Source of the DNA: Agaricus subrufescens
Lineage: Eukaryota > Basidiomycota > Agaricomycetes > Agaricales > Agaricaceae
Assembly: GCA_029945375.1 (NCBI GenBank)
Contig: CM057058.1
Coordinates: 2,108,001-2,172,000, forward strand
Length of the DNA: 64,000 nucleotides
Direction: 5' to 3'
Below are positions 47,624 through 58,703 of the stretch, in pieces. The translations under genes were made by a program, and so were the position numbers. The notes under the pieces were generated by a model, which saw nothing but the letters and a program-made list of their open reading frames with translations, was not told the DNA's origin and made no database searches. The stretch's first letter is position 1; each line of letters starts with the position of its first letter.

Positions 47624-47894
47624 TCATGGTTTCACCCAACCGTCAAAGCCACATAGTAGCATGTCCGGAAGGTACAGGAATATGACGACGCCAAAAAAGA
47701 AAAACCAACCCCCACAAGCCCGTACCCAGTCAATCTACATCAAGCCCCCCCATAAAGGAAAGCGATGCCGAAAAGACCTTTAAAATTGGCGCGGGATGCA
47801 GAAAGTTGGATTTTAAAAAATCGACTCTGATCTTGTGAGCGTCGCGCGAAGCAACACCTCGCTCCGTCAACCTGTGAAAATATAATAACGCCAT
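47624..47894 (-). CDS. Possible small single-TM protein (low confidence)
   Basis: Tentative two-exon model: complement(47624..47734, 47826..47894), about 59 aa. The second exon encodes a strong hydrophobic segment (GGWFFFFGVVIFLYLP) ending LLCGFDGWVKP at a stop, with a GATGTAG acceptor. The first exon runs from ATGGCGTTA to a GTCGAT donor. A TATA-like CTATAAAAACCCC sits on the same strand at about 48004-48016. The donor is weak and I recognise no family. It could equally be non-coding. Confidence 0.22.
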
Positions 47895-48134
47895 GTCTAG
47901 AGTTGAGGTCCCCCTTTTTTACGGAGGGTCCCCTCTCGAGATTGTGAACGCTTCGAGACGGTTGATGTTCGGACACTTGAAGAAAAAAGAAATTTTTGGT
48001 GAGGGGTTTTTATAGGCGGAGTTTGAATGGGGTGATCCGGAATCAGGTGATGTGATAAATGACTTGTAGAAGACGCGTTGGAAAGTGTCACGTCGGTTGC
48101 TCGGGTTTGTGTCCTTTATTGTTAATTGGCGACT

Positions 48135-48890
48135 ATGGTGAGTCAGAAGTGTGTAAAAAAAAAAAAAAGCATTACAATTTATCTGATTTTTTTTTTCTTA
48201 TGTGCAAAGGCACCGCGTACTCAACCGAAGATATACATCTTACAAGTTAAAACGCAAAAGCTTAGTATTCATTTGATACTTCAACCCACGACGACGATAG
48301 CAGAACTTAAACAAGAGGCATTTGATGCGCTTACATCCGATGTTGCTGAACCTCTAACACGAATTGCTGGCGCTCCGAAAGTTGCGGGGGATGATGATGC
48401 CGATGATACAAGGATGGATGAGGATTTTGACTTTGATGTTCTTCTACCCGCGGATACAGGTTTACCAAAGACGGAAGAGGATGTTGTACCTCGTGTGACG
48501 AGTTTACAGGATTTCGAGTTGTGTAGGGCTGTGAAGGAGAAGGGGAAGATGACGGGGGAGTTTCAAGTTTTGGATGCGGGGGATGTGGAGTTGAAGATGA
48601 GTGGGCTTTCTGGGTGGGAGGTGTTGTTTGTGCAGTTTAGGGATAAGAAGTCTGGTGAGTGGATTTGTGTTGGTTTTGAGATGATTTTGAATAGTTGTAT
48701 AACCCGCGAATTGGAATATATGCATATATTCTTGGTGTCTTTTTTTTGGATGAAACTTTTTCTAGGTCTTCTCTTACCGGCGAAATATACCTTACCACCT
48801 ATCGATGATGATGAAGAGGAATTGGCGGCGGCGACTGAGTTTGAACATTCAAGTGCAAGTCTGGGGAAACGGAAGGCTCGTGCGGATTGA
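48135..48890 (+). CDS. Conserved-looking unknown protein, possible ubiquitin-like N-terminus
   Basis: Exons: 48135..48137, 48210..48654, 48766..48890; 190 aa. The first coding exon is the ATG alone, followed by a GTGAGT donor; the second starts APRTQPKIYILQV. The N-terminal 45 residues (IYILQVKTQKLSIHLILQP, TTIAELKQEAFDAL) have a ubiquitin-like beta-grasp look. An acidic middle follows, then a second compact part (ELKMSGLSGWEVLFVQFRD, GLLLPAKYTLPPIDDDEEE) and a basic end (GKRKARAD). Reading straight through the first intron would add an unlikely Lys/Phe-rich hydrophobic leader, so I prefer the spliced form. Function unknown. Confidence 0.6.
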   Translation: MVSQKCVKKKKSITIYLIFFFLCAKAPRTQPKIYILQVKTQKLSIHLILQPTTTIAELKQEAFDALTSDVAEPLTRIAGAPKVAGDDDADDTRMDEDFDFDVLLPADTGLPKTEEDVVPRVTSLQDFELCRAVKEKGKMTGEFQVLDAGDVELKMSGLSGWEVLFVQFRDKKSGEWICVGFEMILNSCITRELEYMHIFLVSFFWMKLFLGLLLPAKYTLPPIDDDEEELAAATEFEHSSASLGKRKARAD

Positions 48891-48957
48891 AATAGAGAAA
48901 GGGAGATACACAGATAATGTAGAGAAGATTAATACAAGTTTTTTTTTTTTTGAGATG

Positions 48958-49647
48958 TCAAGTCTTTTTCGAGGGTAGTGATTTGACTTTGTGCCAGGCT
49001 TGGTGGGAGAAGGGGAGAAGCGCAGCTGATACGCGTCGACCCTCTTCTGATAAGAGGTTGTACGTTGAGCAGGCATTCCGCTGGATAGTTGATATATGAG
49101 AGGAGAAGTGTAAGCAGATTCAACAAGCAGACTTACGGTGTCCATAACCTCAAGCTGGATACCCAGTTTGTTAAAGTATGACCGTACAAAAGGTGGAGGC
49201 TGCACGGACGTCCGTCCTGTACCTAGTACTAGAATTTCTGTTGTGGTAGTGATGAGCAGGCGTTCATGTCGCAGAGGGCGGGATATACAGACCTGGTCTG
49301 TTCAAAGTGGCTTCGAAGAACTCGAATCGTTCAGGACCCCAACCCTCCCATAATTTTGGAGGAACATCCCAGAGAAAAACGTGGCCATCAAAGAAGATGC
49401 ATGAAGAAGGGAGGAGGAGACCATCTGCTAGTAATATTCCCTCTTCTGAGATGGAGTCGACCTGGACTGGCGGCGGATTTTCATCGGCCAGTACATTCGT
49501 GAAGGACCGGTCGCGGCGAACAGGCGTTGTGCTCAGAGTTCTTGTCAAGGCATACCGAGTCAGAAAGTTGGGTTGGGTTCTTGGGCGTGTCGCATGTGTT
49601 GTAAGAGTCCGCAGACACACGGCTCGGGACAGCACACGGAGGGACAT
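48958..49647 (-). CDS. NDUFAF3: Complex I assembly factor NDUFAF3-like (Mth938 domain)
   Basis: Exons: complement(48958..49080, 49137..49237, 49293..49647); 192 aa. An Arg-rich, acid-poor presequence (MSLRVLSRAVCLRTLTTH through TRTLSTTPVRR) points to mitochondria. The Mth938/DUF498 fold is shown by SISEEGILLADGLLLPSSC, FFDGHVFLWDVPPKLWEGW, EILVLGTGRTSVQPPPFV, LGIQLEVMDTRNACSTYN and LLSEEGRRVSAALLP. NDUFAF3 works with NDUFAF4 in early assembly of the complex I Q module. It is divergent to the next gene, with 108 bp between starts. It is one of three complex I-related genes in 10.5 kb. Confidence 0.88.
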
Positions 49648-49755
49648 TGGGTACGAAATACGGAACTCCAAAAATAGAAACCATACCTCATAAACACGTG
49701 ACTGATTTCGAAAAACCTTCTTGGTGCTTTCGAGTTTGGAGGAGCGAGATTTCCG

Positions 49756-52530
49756 ATGGCAGCGATTGGCGACCCGTTTCTGCTCTCAACCCACTCCGTC
49801 TCAAAGCGCATCTCCCACTCTGCAGGTGTTTGTGCAACTTATCAGAACCCTTCCTCTTCCTCAGACGGCTATGTGAGTGTCGCCGTGCAGTCCGATGGCG
49901 TCCATGTGCTCGACGTGCGTTTGTCCAGTTTTTGTTTTCACTTCAATCTCACTTTCTAATGTTGTGATATAATAGGTTGCTACCTTGCACCCGATAATCT
50001 CTCGTACCCTTGGTCCCTCTACCACCTTTGCTTGTGCACCCTTAACTCAACACACCTCCTCAAAAAACATACATACAACTTTCGCTGCCATCGCATCTTC
50101 ACCCGACATCGAACCTGAAAACAAAGAAAAATGTTTGTGGAAGTGGACGGAAAACTTGTCCGGTCCATTGACAGACCATTCATCCTCATCAAAAAACCAG
50201 CGTGAAACTTTGGTGGTAGGTGTCTTTATCTGTAAATCATATTGTAGAGGATACTCAGTGACCACAAGTGGATAGGTTTCGCATGTGGTATCTGGGCTAT
50301 ATGACTGTGATGAACTACCAGACAGGATCTTTGCTATCTCACCTACGGGAGATATATCCCTGGTTACGATGGATTTAGAGTTGAAGACGAATCGTCCTGC
50401 GACTGCGACAGATAACAGAATCATTTCTGCTCATGTCTTCTCGCGATCCTCATGCACCTTTTTAAAAGCGGGTTCCGAGGGCGCCGTTTTGGTGTTACTC
50501 ATCGAACATGACGACTCGATACAGGTCGAGGTGTACTCGATCGGTACCGACGATGCTATTGATTCGGCGGTTGTTCATCGAGTGACACTGAATCACAAGG
50601 TAAAGCTCTCATGTCATTGTGACTCTTTACTGTTTCTCATTTTTTACCAGGAAATCGCAACGACTTCGTTTAGTTCGTCAGGTATACTGAACATAATCTG
50701 TACGTATGCAGTTCCGTTTTCCCTTTCTCCAGTATTAATTTTTTTGTAGCGTACACCGGCCATTGGTATACCTTCTCAATCAGTTCGCACTCCTTGACAC
50801 CGGTATCCTCGCCTATCCAACTCAAAGGTTTATCTTTCATCAACCCTCCTACCTCCCCCTTGAAAAAAGGTCAAGCTCGAAGAACTGCCGAAAAATCATA
50901 CTCTGTTCCTTCCCTTTTGGCACTCACTTCCTCACACGCTCTTCTTGCCTCACCGACTCCTCAAGGTGAAATCGCTTTACTCCTGTGGGACACGCAGTAT
51001 TCCATCCTTCTTGCTTCGCATCTCCTTCCCATTCCCTCTTCTCTAAGCCCTCAAACCTCCTCTCTTGATACCGCACTTGTATCGCCGAGCGCCGCTGGCA
51101 TCAAGGCCGGATCTCAACAAGCCATCTTGATTATTTCCCAACCTCTGTCTGGCGCGGACGGTAAAACACCAAGAAAATCGAATATCTACGTCGTGCCGTA
51201 CAGCATTCCAGTAAGATCGACGTTGGCAAATGCCATAGGGCGTTCGAATGCTGGAGCGAGGTGGTTAGCGAACAATGACTCGACCTCGAAGGATGTGCTA
51301 GTTTCGCCGCAGGAAGCCGCCAGGTCGAAGCTTATATCTGACATACGAACTGCTGTGGAGCAAAATCGCCCTGAAGCTGCTAATGAGCTGTTCACGAAAT
51401 GGGAGAAGGAGCAAGCCAAGGTATGATTCTTTTATCTCGGAAGCTTGAAAGACGTTATATTGAATATACTCTGTTGCAGGCAGAGTTTGGTTATGAATTT
51501 GTGAGGGGCATACTGGACGCAGTCATTCAACCGCAGAAGCCACCGAAGTCCCTGTACTCATCTGAAATTGTTCGACGTCTTGTTCAGCAGGGTGTAGTGC
51601 GTAGTACAATGGTAGAGGGTGGCCTCTTCGCTTCTCTTCGCATGAGAGATGATTGGGTATCGTCCTCTTCACTAATGTTCTCTTCCCACCGTGAACTCAT
51701 TTTGTTTTTTCAGCCATCGATTGATCTTGCTTTACGACACGTTCCAGATCTATCTGAGAACGAGTTAGTTGAAACTCTGGGCATCGTCGTCAATCACTCA
51801 TTAACCTCGAACCCGACGGATGATCCCGATGCAATGCAAATCGACTCAAATAATACCAGTCAACTTCCCAGTCTGCGAGGGTTTTTTGCAACAATGCTTC
51901 AACACCGCAAGTTTACGACGCCACAACTTATGCTTGCAGTGCGGCACCACTTGCGGTCGGCAGAGGCTATCACGCTTTTGGTACAGGTCGCAGATGAGTG
52001 GATAAGAAAGCTCCAGGCACAGGAACCAAAGTTGTTGCCTAGTAAGAAAGATGTTTCGAAGAATGCGTTTGGTGCGTTGGTGGTTAAAGAGGGGACTGGG
52101 AAGCAAAAGGCTATCTTGAATTTACCGTCCATGGAACAGGTAAATTATCCAAATTTACGGAGCACAGAGTAAAACTGACAAGGGGTTTTTTTTTTTCAAG
52201 ATTTTGGGCTTCTTACAACCTCTCCTTGACGCATCGTTTGTCATACTTCTTCAGCACACTCCTGCACATAAAGTGCTTCAAAGCCTCAAAACACATGTCG
52301 ATCCTGAAATTACCGCGCTTTCGCAGACAGATCAATTACGTGGTCTAGTGGAAAGTTTCGCCAAGGCTCATGAGAAAGCTGTGAGAGATGCTGAGACTGG
52401 TAAAGGTAAAAATGGCAAGAGTGGTGAGAAGGAAGGATCAAAGAGGGACTGGAGACAACGTAGAAAGGAGGCGCATGAACAAGTCGCGATGGCTATTGGA
52501 GTGTATCAGTTGGAGGAGCTGACTTTGTGA
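49756..52530 (+). CDS. Possible Utp8/NOL11-like nucleolar protein
   Basis: Exons: 49756..49914, 49976..50215, 50276..50599, 50651..50699, 50750..51420, 51480..51656, 51714..52139, 52201..52530; 791 aa in a continuous frame. The N-terminal half looks like a WD40-type propeller (GYVSVAVQSDGVHVLDVA, DRIFAISPTGDISLVTMD, GEIALLLWDTQYSILLAS). The C-terminal half is helical (LVSPQEAARSKLISDIRT, LRGFFATMLQHRKFTTPQLM, ITLLVQVADEWIRKL) and ends in a Lys-rich tail. This two-part layout fits Utp8/NOL11 proteins of the small-subunit processome, but no diagnostic motif proves it. The acceptor before 52201 is CAAG after a long T tract. Confidence 0.45.
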
Positions 52531-52848
52531 TGTGTTTCCATTTGTTGTACTGCTCCTTGCTGCATTCCTTTGATAGATGATTATTGGAGTTTGTATTTGA
52601 TAAGGCGATATCAAGTCCGTAGAGTATCAAGTTGGTGCGCAGCAGCTCAAGACTATTATTTCTGAGAGAATATATTTGTAATAATCTAGATATCAGCGCT
52701 GTTGAATGCGTCTTTCCGGGGCGCAAGATTAGATGCTTCCCAAGTTTCCGAACACATACCACATCAGCACCTGATCGACCGGAATGAAAAAGTACCCAAA
52801 TTTACTCATCTAAAAGCTCATTAACGTTCTTCGCTTCATCACGCTCCC

Positions 52849-55331
52849 ATGTCAGACTTTCGCGTCGCAGTCCTCACAGGTTCGTAAACTTAAACCACCT
52901 ATATCGACCCCAACTAATCTTAAGACACCATCAAAACAAAACCCCCTTTGACTCGGTTCTCCCTTCCTTCGCGCATCTGAACTCACAACACCAACAATAA
53001 CGATAACACATTATCACTATTGTAGTGAGCGATACTGCATCTCAAGATGCATCAACAGATAGATCAGGTCCATTGATAATCGACATCCTCAATTCTCGCA
53101 ATGGTTTCAAGTTGGCTTCCGACTCTACCACTACTACTACAATTACAGAACCGAAGACTTCTTCAGATGCGTTTTACAAGATCGTTCCAGATGATTTAGA
53201 TCGTATCCGGACTGCGGTCAAAAGTTGGGTTGATGTGGATGATCATATAGTGGATTGGGTCATCACCACTGGTGGAACTGGGTTTGGTGTGCGAGATGTT
53301 ACACCCGAAGTAAGTGGTTGAGTATGACTCTAGATCATAGACTTTAGATTGATTTTTGTGGTCTAGGCGATCAAAGGTTTACTCGATAGAGAGGCACCCG
53401 GTCTCGTTCATCTCTTATTGTCTACTTCACTTCAATACACTCCACTGGGAGCGCTATCTCGCCCAGTCGCTGGAACGCGCAAAAATACTTTGATAGTGAC
53501 ACTACCCGGAAGCCCAAAGGCAGTCAAGGAGACTCTTACGGCACTGTTCAATCAAGATGTAATTAATCATGCTTTAGAACTTGTCAGAGGGGGTACAGGG
53601 AGAGATCGCCATATCCTTCTAAATGAACCTTCAAGCCAGCAGTCTCAGGCCCAACATCAACATCGCCACCACCATCATCACGGCCATGGACACCAAATCC
53701 CTAAACCACGCAGTGTTCTATCCCACGATCCGTCCGCCCATAGTAGGTCTCCCATCATCTATCACTCTTTATTAACGCTAACTGACGACCCAAAGTCTCG
53801 GCGAGGCATCGTCAATCTCCTTATGCGCTTGTCTCATTTGAAGACGCGATCCAGATCATTAAGGATAATATCAAACCCCTCGAAACTCAAACACTCCCCG
53901 TGCGCATAAAGCCATATACATCTATTTGATTCTCATCCATAGTCCATCTATTTTAGGTTGATGCTGGACTTCGTAATCACGTACTTGCGGAGGATGTGTT
54001 CGCTCCTAATGACACACCTCCGCGTGCAACCACAAGTGTAGATGGTTATGCATTGCGCTGTGAGCCACATTTGCTATCCTTTTGGGGGCCTTCATAACGA
54101 GAAAGACTAGCAACGGATCCACCCGCGGTCTACGATGTCGTGAGCTCAAGGAACCATCCTATTGACAAACCGCTTCCATCCGGCACTATATACCGCATTA
54201 ATACAGGCGGTCCTTTGCCCGTCGGTACGGATACAGTCATCATGGTGGAAGATACGAAACTGGTCTCTTCGTTCGGAGCAGCTAACAATGAGCTGGAGGG
54301 TGAAGAGAATGAAGTGGAGACACTAGCTACAGTTCCTCCAGGGGAAAATGTCCGAGCTCCTGGTTCTGATGTGCGCAAAGGCGATTCAGTCTTGCAAAAA
54401 GGTGATCGAATCATGAGTAACGGTGGGGAGATTGGCACACTTGCTTTTGTCGGAAGAAAGGAAGTATTGGTATACAAAAGACCGACTGTGGCCATCTTGA
54501 GTACCGGGAATGAAATCGTAGACCTACAAGCACAAACCCCAAGAGGACAAGAGGAATGGGGCGGTATCTTCGACACGAACAGGCCGTCGCTTCAAGCCGC
54601 TTTAGAGGGCCTGGGATATTCGGTGATAGATTTAGGCATAGTGTCAGACACGTAAGTTGTAGACATTCGCGGAATTCGTAAATTGACAAGGTTGCCACAG
54701 AATCAATGACCATGTAGCTGCAATACAGAAGGGGATAGAAAGCGCAGATATATTGATTACGACAGGTGGTACCTCCATGGGACCGACCGATTTATTTAAA
54801 CCGGTCATTGAGAGGCATTTCAACGGGACGATTCACTTTGGCCGAGTGTCCGTAAAACCAGGCAAGCCGACAACATTCGCGACTATCCCAGTTGCCGGTG
54901 GAATGGCGAAACCTTTGTTCGCGCTACCAGGAAACCCAGCTTCAGCTCTTGTGACGTTCCACATCTTCGTGTTACCGGCTCTCCGGAAGCTCGCAGGGTG
55001 GCCTTCAAATATGCTTCAGCTGCCCAAGGTCAGCGCTCAGGTGAGATACAGTGGCAATGTGTCATGCCATAGAAGCTGAGAGTAAATCTAGCTCCAATCG
55101 CCAATGAGTTTGGATCCTCGCACAGAGTTTCATCGAGTCGTGCTGCGAATTGAGCAAGGTGGTTTGAAAGTATACAGTACTGGAGGACAACGGTCGAGTC
55201 GAGCGGCAAGCTTGGCTGGTGCTAATGGGTTCGTTATATTGCCGCCTCTAGGGAGTGGTGAAAACTCGCGACTTGACGTAGGGACGAAAGTTGATGTGAT
55301 GGTTATTGGGGAGATACAGAATGCGCTGTAA
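52849..55331 (+). CDS. cnxE: Gephyrin/Cnx1-type molybdenum cofactor biosynthesis protein
   Basis: Fusion enzyme for the last steps of molybdenum cofactor synthesis: adenylylation of molybdopterin (MogA-like domain) and metal insertion (MoeA-like domain). Exons: 52849..52879, 53026..53309, 53367..53742, 53796..53899, 53957..54059, 54111..54651, 54701..55040, 55092..55331, giving 672 aa. N-terminal MogA signs: RVAVLTVSDTASQD, VITTGGTGFGVRDVTPEA and GALSRPVAGTRKNTLIVTLP. The linker is His-rich (a run near residue 215). MoeA signs: SVDGYAL, YRINTGGPLPVGTDTVI, VRAPGSDVRKGDSV, LSTGNEIVD, ILITTGGTSMG, PLFALPGNPASALVTF and the C-terminal beta-barrel. Its stop is 15 bp from that of Spc19, so 3' ends must overlap. 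Confidence 0.93.
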
Positions 55332-55346
55332 AAGCACAGGTGTATC

Positions 55347-56116
55347 TTACAGTTTTTTCTTTTTAGTATTCTTTGCTTCCTGAGTTGTATGTAAGGCAAC
55401 GTGCAAGTGCAAGTGCAAGGACCTGAGGACATACCAAAAGCATGATTTCTTCGTCCAATGCTCTAACGTCGGCTTCCAGGCGTTCCCTCTGCTTGATCAG
55501 CAATTGCAGACGGCGAGCCTCCATTTTCTGTGCAGCAGTCGCGCCCATTGTGATCCGGTTGGGGCGTGCCTGAGCAGCTTCCAGCTGGAACGGGTTCGTC
55601 AGTCGCTCTGCTCGATAGGGCTTGCTGGAATATCTATCACCTTGTTTTTCAGTAAAGCTTCTTTCTTCTCCAGGGCGGCCAAGCCCTGTTCTGCTCGGCC
55701 CATGAGCTCGTTGATGGTGGGTTCGACCTCGTCGGCGAGATCGATCTTATATTTCTTGACGGTGTCTTCGTTGACGAGTAGGAATACCTGAGAGCGGACA
55801 TGAAGAGAGAGATCAGATAGACGAGAAGAACTCAGCCTAACCCTCTCGTTTTCCAGAACCTTGGTCATTCGCGGAAGATCTTGGGTGCCATTCCTGAGGA
55901 GCTGCTGTGCTTCGCGCGCCTGGAATATCTGGTCGATAAACAAGATATGAAGCATCAGCCATCGAGCCATACCTCCTCGCAGCAGTCCTCCATGGCGGCG
56001 ACGCATTCCTGGAGATCTGGAGGACAGAGCGCGAGGCTCTCTGAGCGGTAGAGGTTGGGTCCAGAGGCGAATATGGACTCGCGCGCCTTGAGGTTTGCCT
56101 TGGACAGACGGGACAT
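55347..56116 (-). CDS. spc19: DASH complex subunit Spc19
   Basis: Spc19 is part of the fungal DASH/Dam1 ring that links kinetochores to microtubule plus ends. Exons: complement(55347..55379, 55435..55584, 55641..55787, 55842..55919, 55973..56116), each a multiple of three; 183 aa. Signatures: ESIFASGPNLYRSE, CPPDLQECVAAMEDCCEE, AREAQQLLRNGTQDLPRM, VFLLVNEDTVKKYKIDLADE, then a coiled-coil C-terminus (QLLIKQRERLEADVRALDEE). It is divergent to NDUFA8 with 115 bp between starts. Confidence 0.9.
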
Positions 56117-56231
56117 GGGGAGGGCCAAGGTCGCGCGGGCTCTGATTGGCTGGGTGGGCCCGTTTCCCACTGTTTCCCGAAATGGACGACGTGATTCCGG
56201 GTTCACTGCAGAATCCTCGAATCTCTCCGCC

Positions 56232-56909
56232 ATGAGCTCGTCGCAGCCCTCCAAGGGCGTCGTGGACCCCACCCCCATGCCCGAAGATATCCCCAAGGTC
56301 CCCGAGCTCGGTCTCACCAGCGCTCCTCTCAAAAGCGCTGCCTTCTTCATCGGTGCTTACTGCAAGGAATTCAATGGTTCGTCTCCTTAGTTGCGTGATT
56401 CATGTGTGTAATTATGTTCGATGTCCGGCAGAGGACTTTATGCTTTGCAAGAACGAGAACCCGGAGCCGGCACATTGTCTGAAGGAGGGACGTCGGGTTA
56501 CGCGGTGTGCAACAAATCTGTAAGTGCTCTTCGGATTGGGTTTGTTGCTTGCATCTGACCTTGTTGTGGTTAGGATTGATAAGATGCGGAAAAATTGTCT
56601 GAAGCAGTTCGAAGAGCACTGGAAATGTCTGGACCGCAACAACCAGGCAAGCTCATTTGCTAATTACCGTTCAGAATATGCTACAACTGTCATCCAGGAA
56701 TACTATCTTTGTCGTAAGCCAGAGCGGGCTCTGAATTCTTGCATGTTTGAAAAGCTTGTGCGTCTGGTCCATGGCCGTGTACTCTGCGCTGCTGGCTCAT
56801 CTATGTTCTTTCTCGACAGGGCCTCACAAAGACCATCCCCGGCACACCACCTGGCCAGAAGCCCATTCATGAAGTGGAGAGCACTGTATTTGGAGCGGTA
56901 CAGAAATAG
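56232..56909 (+). CDS. NDUFA8: Complex I subunit NDUFA8 (CHCH protein)
   Basis: Accessory complex I subunit on the intermembrane-space side, with twin CX9C motifs. Exons: 56232..56376, 56432..56519, 56574..56646, 56698..56757, 56820..56909; 151 aa. Motifs: LTSAPLKSAAFFIGAYCKEF, then DFMLCKNENPEPAHCLKEG and RRVTRCATNL, the pair KNCLKQFEEHWKCLDRNNQ and YYLCRKPERALNSCMFEKLG, and the C-terminal PGTPPGQKPIHE. The third intron (56647..56697) starts with GCAAGC, a GC-AG intron; without splicing it the second CX9C motif is lost. Confidence 0.92.
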
Positions 56910-57222
56910 ATGGTCTACTTAGACGAGTTCGAGGAAATAGATCCTCATTTCGTGAAGGTTGGCTAAACTTTGTTCACGTTCACTCCAAGTTCTGGCCTTA
57001 CTTATCGATATGGCACCTTGAAATCGGCGGAAAAGTATACGCACACTGGTGCTTGCCGAGGCAGAACTAAATATAACTGTTTAAAGAATGAAAACTTGCA
57101 CGTTGGTAACAAAGTAAAGAGTAAATAGGTGGAGCACGATATACAAGATGGGTCCTCAAATGACGACCCTTATGTATATTGTTCGAGACGACAAGAGTCG
57201 GCGAGCAAACAATCACATCCAA
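56910..57222. other. Intergenic region
   Basis: 313 bp between tandem genes NDUFA8 and lipoate ligase. An in-frame ATG at 57148 could extend the ligase N-terminus by 25 residues; otherwise nothing is seen. Confidence 0.45.
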
Positions 57223-58703
57223 ATGATCTTCTTTCCTGCTCAACTTTCTCGCACTCTCCAAAGAATCTCTCACCGGCATATATCATCTTCCATTTCTCCT
57301 CAACATTCCATATATGTCTCCAAGTCTACTAATCCCTATTTTAATTTGACATTTGAGGACTGGTCAGTCACCCGGAGTCACCCACACCGGAGTCAAATTT
57401 TCTGACACCAAGTATCTAGGTTATTCCGGCATAAAGAACCAAGTCGACCGCTGCTACTCATATACCGTGATGAACCATGTGTAGTCATCGGGAGAAACCA
57501 AAATCCATGGAAGGAAATTAACTTTGATGCGTTGAAAAGTCGTCCAGGCATATCGTTTATTCGGAGGCATAGTGGAGGAGGGACGGTATACCACGTACGT
57601 CCAGACTCTTATGGAGGTATAAGCTTATAGGGAAACGCATCCATTAGGATCTAGGAAATACCAACTATTCAATACACCTGCCCCGACAGTCGTTTAACAG
57701 ACACCTAACGGCACAGGTAGTGCTTCGGGCTGTGCGCTCTCTCGGTATTGACGCAAGGGTCAATGACAGGAACGACATTTGCGTAGGAAATGACAAGATA
57801 TGTCTGGAACCGCGTCAAATATTCATACAGCCCGACTTACAACCCCGTTCTCCACGTTTCAGGATCCGCATACAAGATTGTAAATGCACGCGCATACCAC
57901 CACGGAACTATGTTAATTACCACCCGACTCACAGAACTGAGTGACATACTCCGTCCAAACAAGGTGAAACCCCCTTTTCATCTTTTTCTGAGAAATAAGC
58001 AAGGGGTGGAGTTGTTTAAACGCAGTGTGACTAGGAAACAATGATAAGCAAGGGGGTGTCATCTGTCCGCTCTCCAGTGTGCAACCTCCGACAATTCAAT
58101 CCCGATGTGGATCATCTGTCGTTCACAAAAGCGGTCGTCAAAGAGTTCCGAGGAGAATACGGCATTGATGAGGAAGTGAGATTATCCATTTTATTCAATG
58201 GCGGAGATCTTGTTGAATATCGCTAGGTCGTGGAGATTGGCGAGTCAGAAGAACTACTATCGTTACCTTATATCAAGAAGGGAATGTCTGAATTAACAGT
58301 AAGTGAAGGTGTCTATCAGAGAGTCAAAGACGAGCCACATCTGTTTTAGAGCTGGCAATGGGCATACGGTCAAACCCCAGAATTTGAATATACCATCGAG
58401 AACTCGTTTCCGTGGGGCAAAGTCGTAAGTCATGCGTCATGAAGCACCTATTCATGATGACCTCACATCTACCCGTGACAGTCCGCAAAGCTCATCTCCA
58501 AGCATGGCCTCATACATTCATGCACGCTCACTCTCGCTGAATCCCGTCTTACAATCGCTGACGTGAGGAACGTGTTTCGAGTGCCACGGGCTTTGGAAGG
58601 AAAGCGATATGGCTGTGATGATCATGGCATTACTGAGGAAATAGCGTCCACATGTAGCGCTGCGCGGAACGTGTGGACCTGGTTGAAAACTGTCATGACC
58701 TAA
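57223..58703 (+). CDS. Lipoate-protein ligase (LplA/LIPT1 family)
   Basis: Mitochondrial lipoyl transfer enzyme acting on 2-oxoacid dehydrogenase and glycine-cleavage proteins. Exons: 57223..57362, 57420..57594, 57648..57813, 57863..57963, 58035..58175, 58227..58298, 58350..58424, 58482..58703; 363 aa. A basic Ser-rich N-terminus (LSRTLQRISHRHISSSIS) suggests mitochondrial import. Motifs: NPYFNLTFEDWLFR, CVVIGRNQNPWKEIN, FIRRHSGGGTVYHDLGNTNYS, NARAYHHGTMLI, ISKGVSSVRSPVCNL and SWQWAYGQTPEFEYT. The conserved substrate-lysine motif SGSAYK falls on an intron border where no canonical donor restores the SG; the best in-frame splice gives RSAYK. This may mean a mutated allele. Confidence 0.78.

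Noticed and set aside
48126..48654. Read-through model starting further upstream and keeping the first intron as coding
   Set aside because: It encodes a poly-Lys and poly-Phe leader from intron polyA/polyT tracts; GTGAGT and GCAAAG borders make splicing much more likely.
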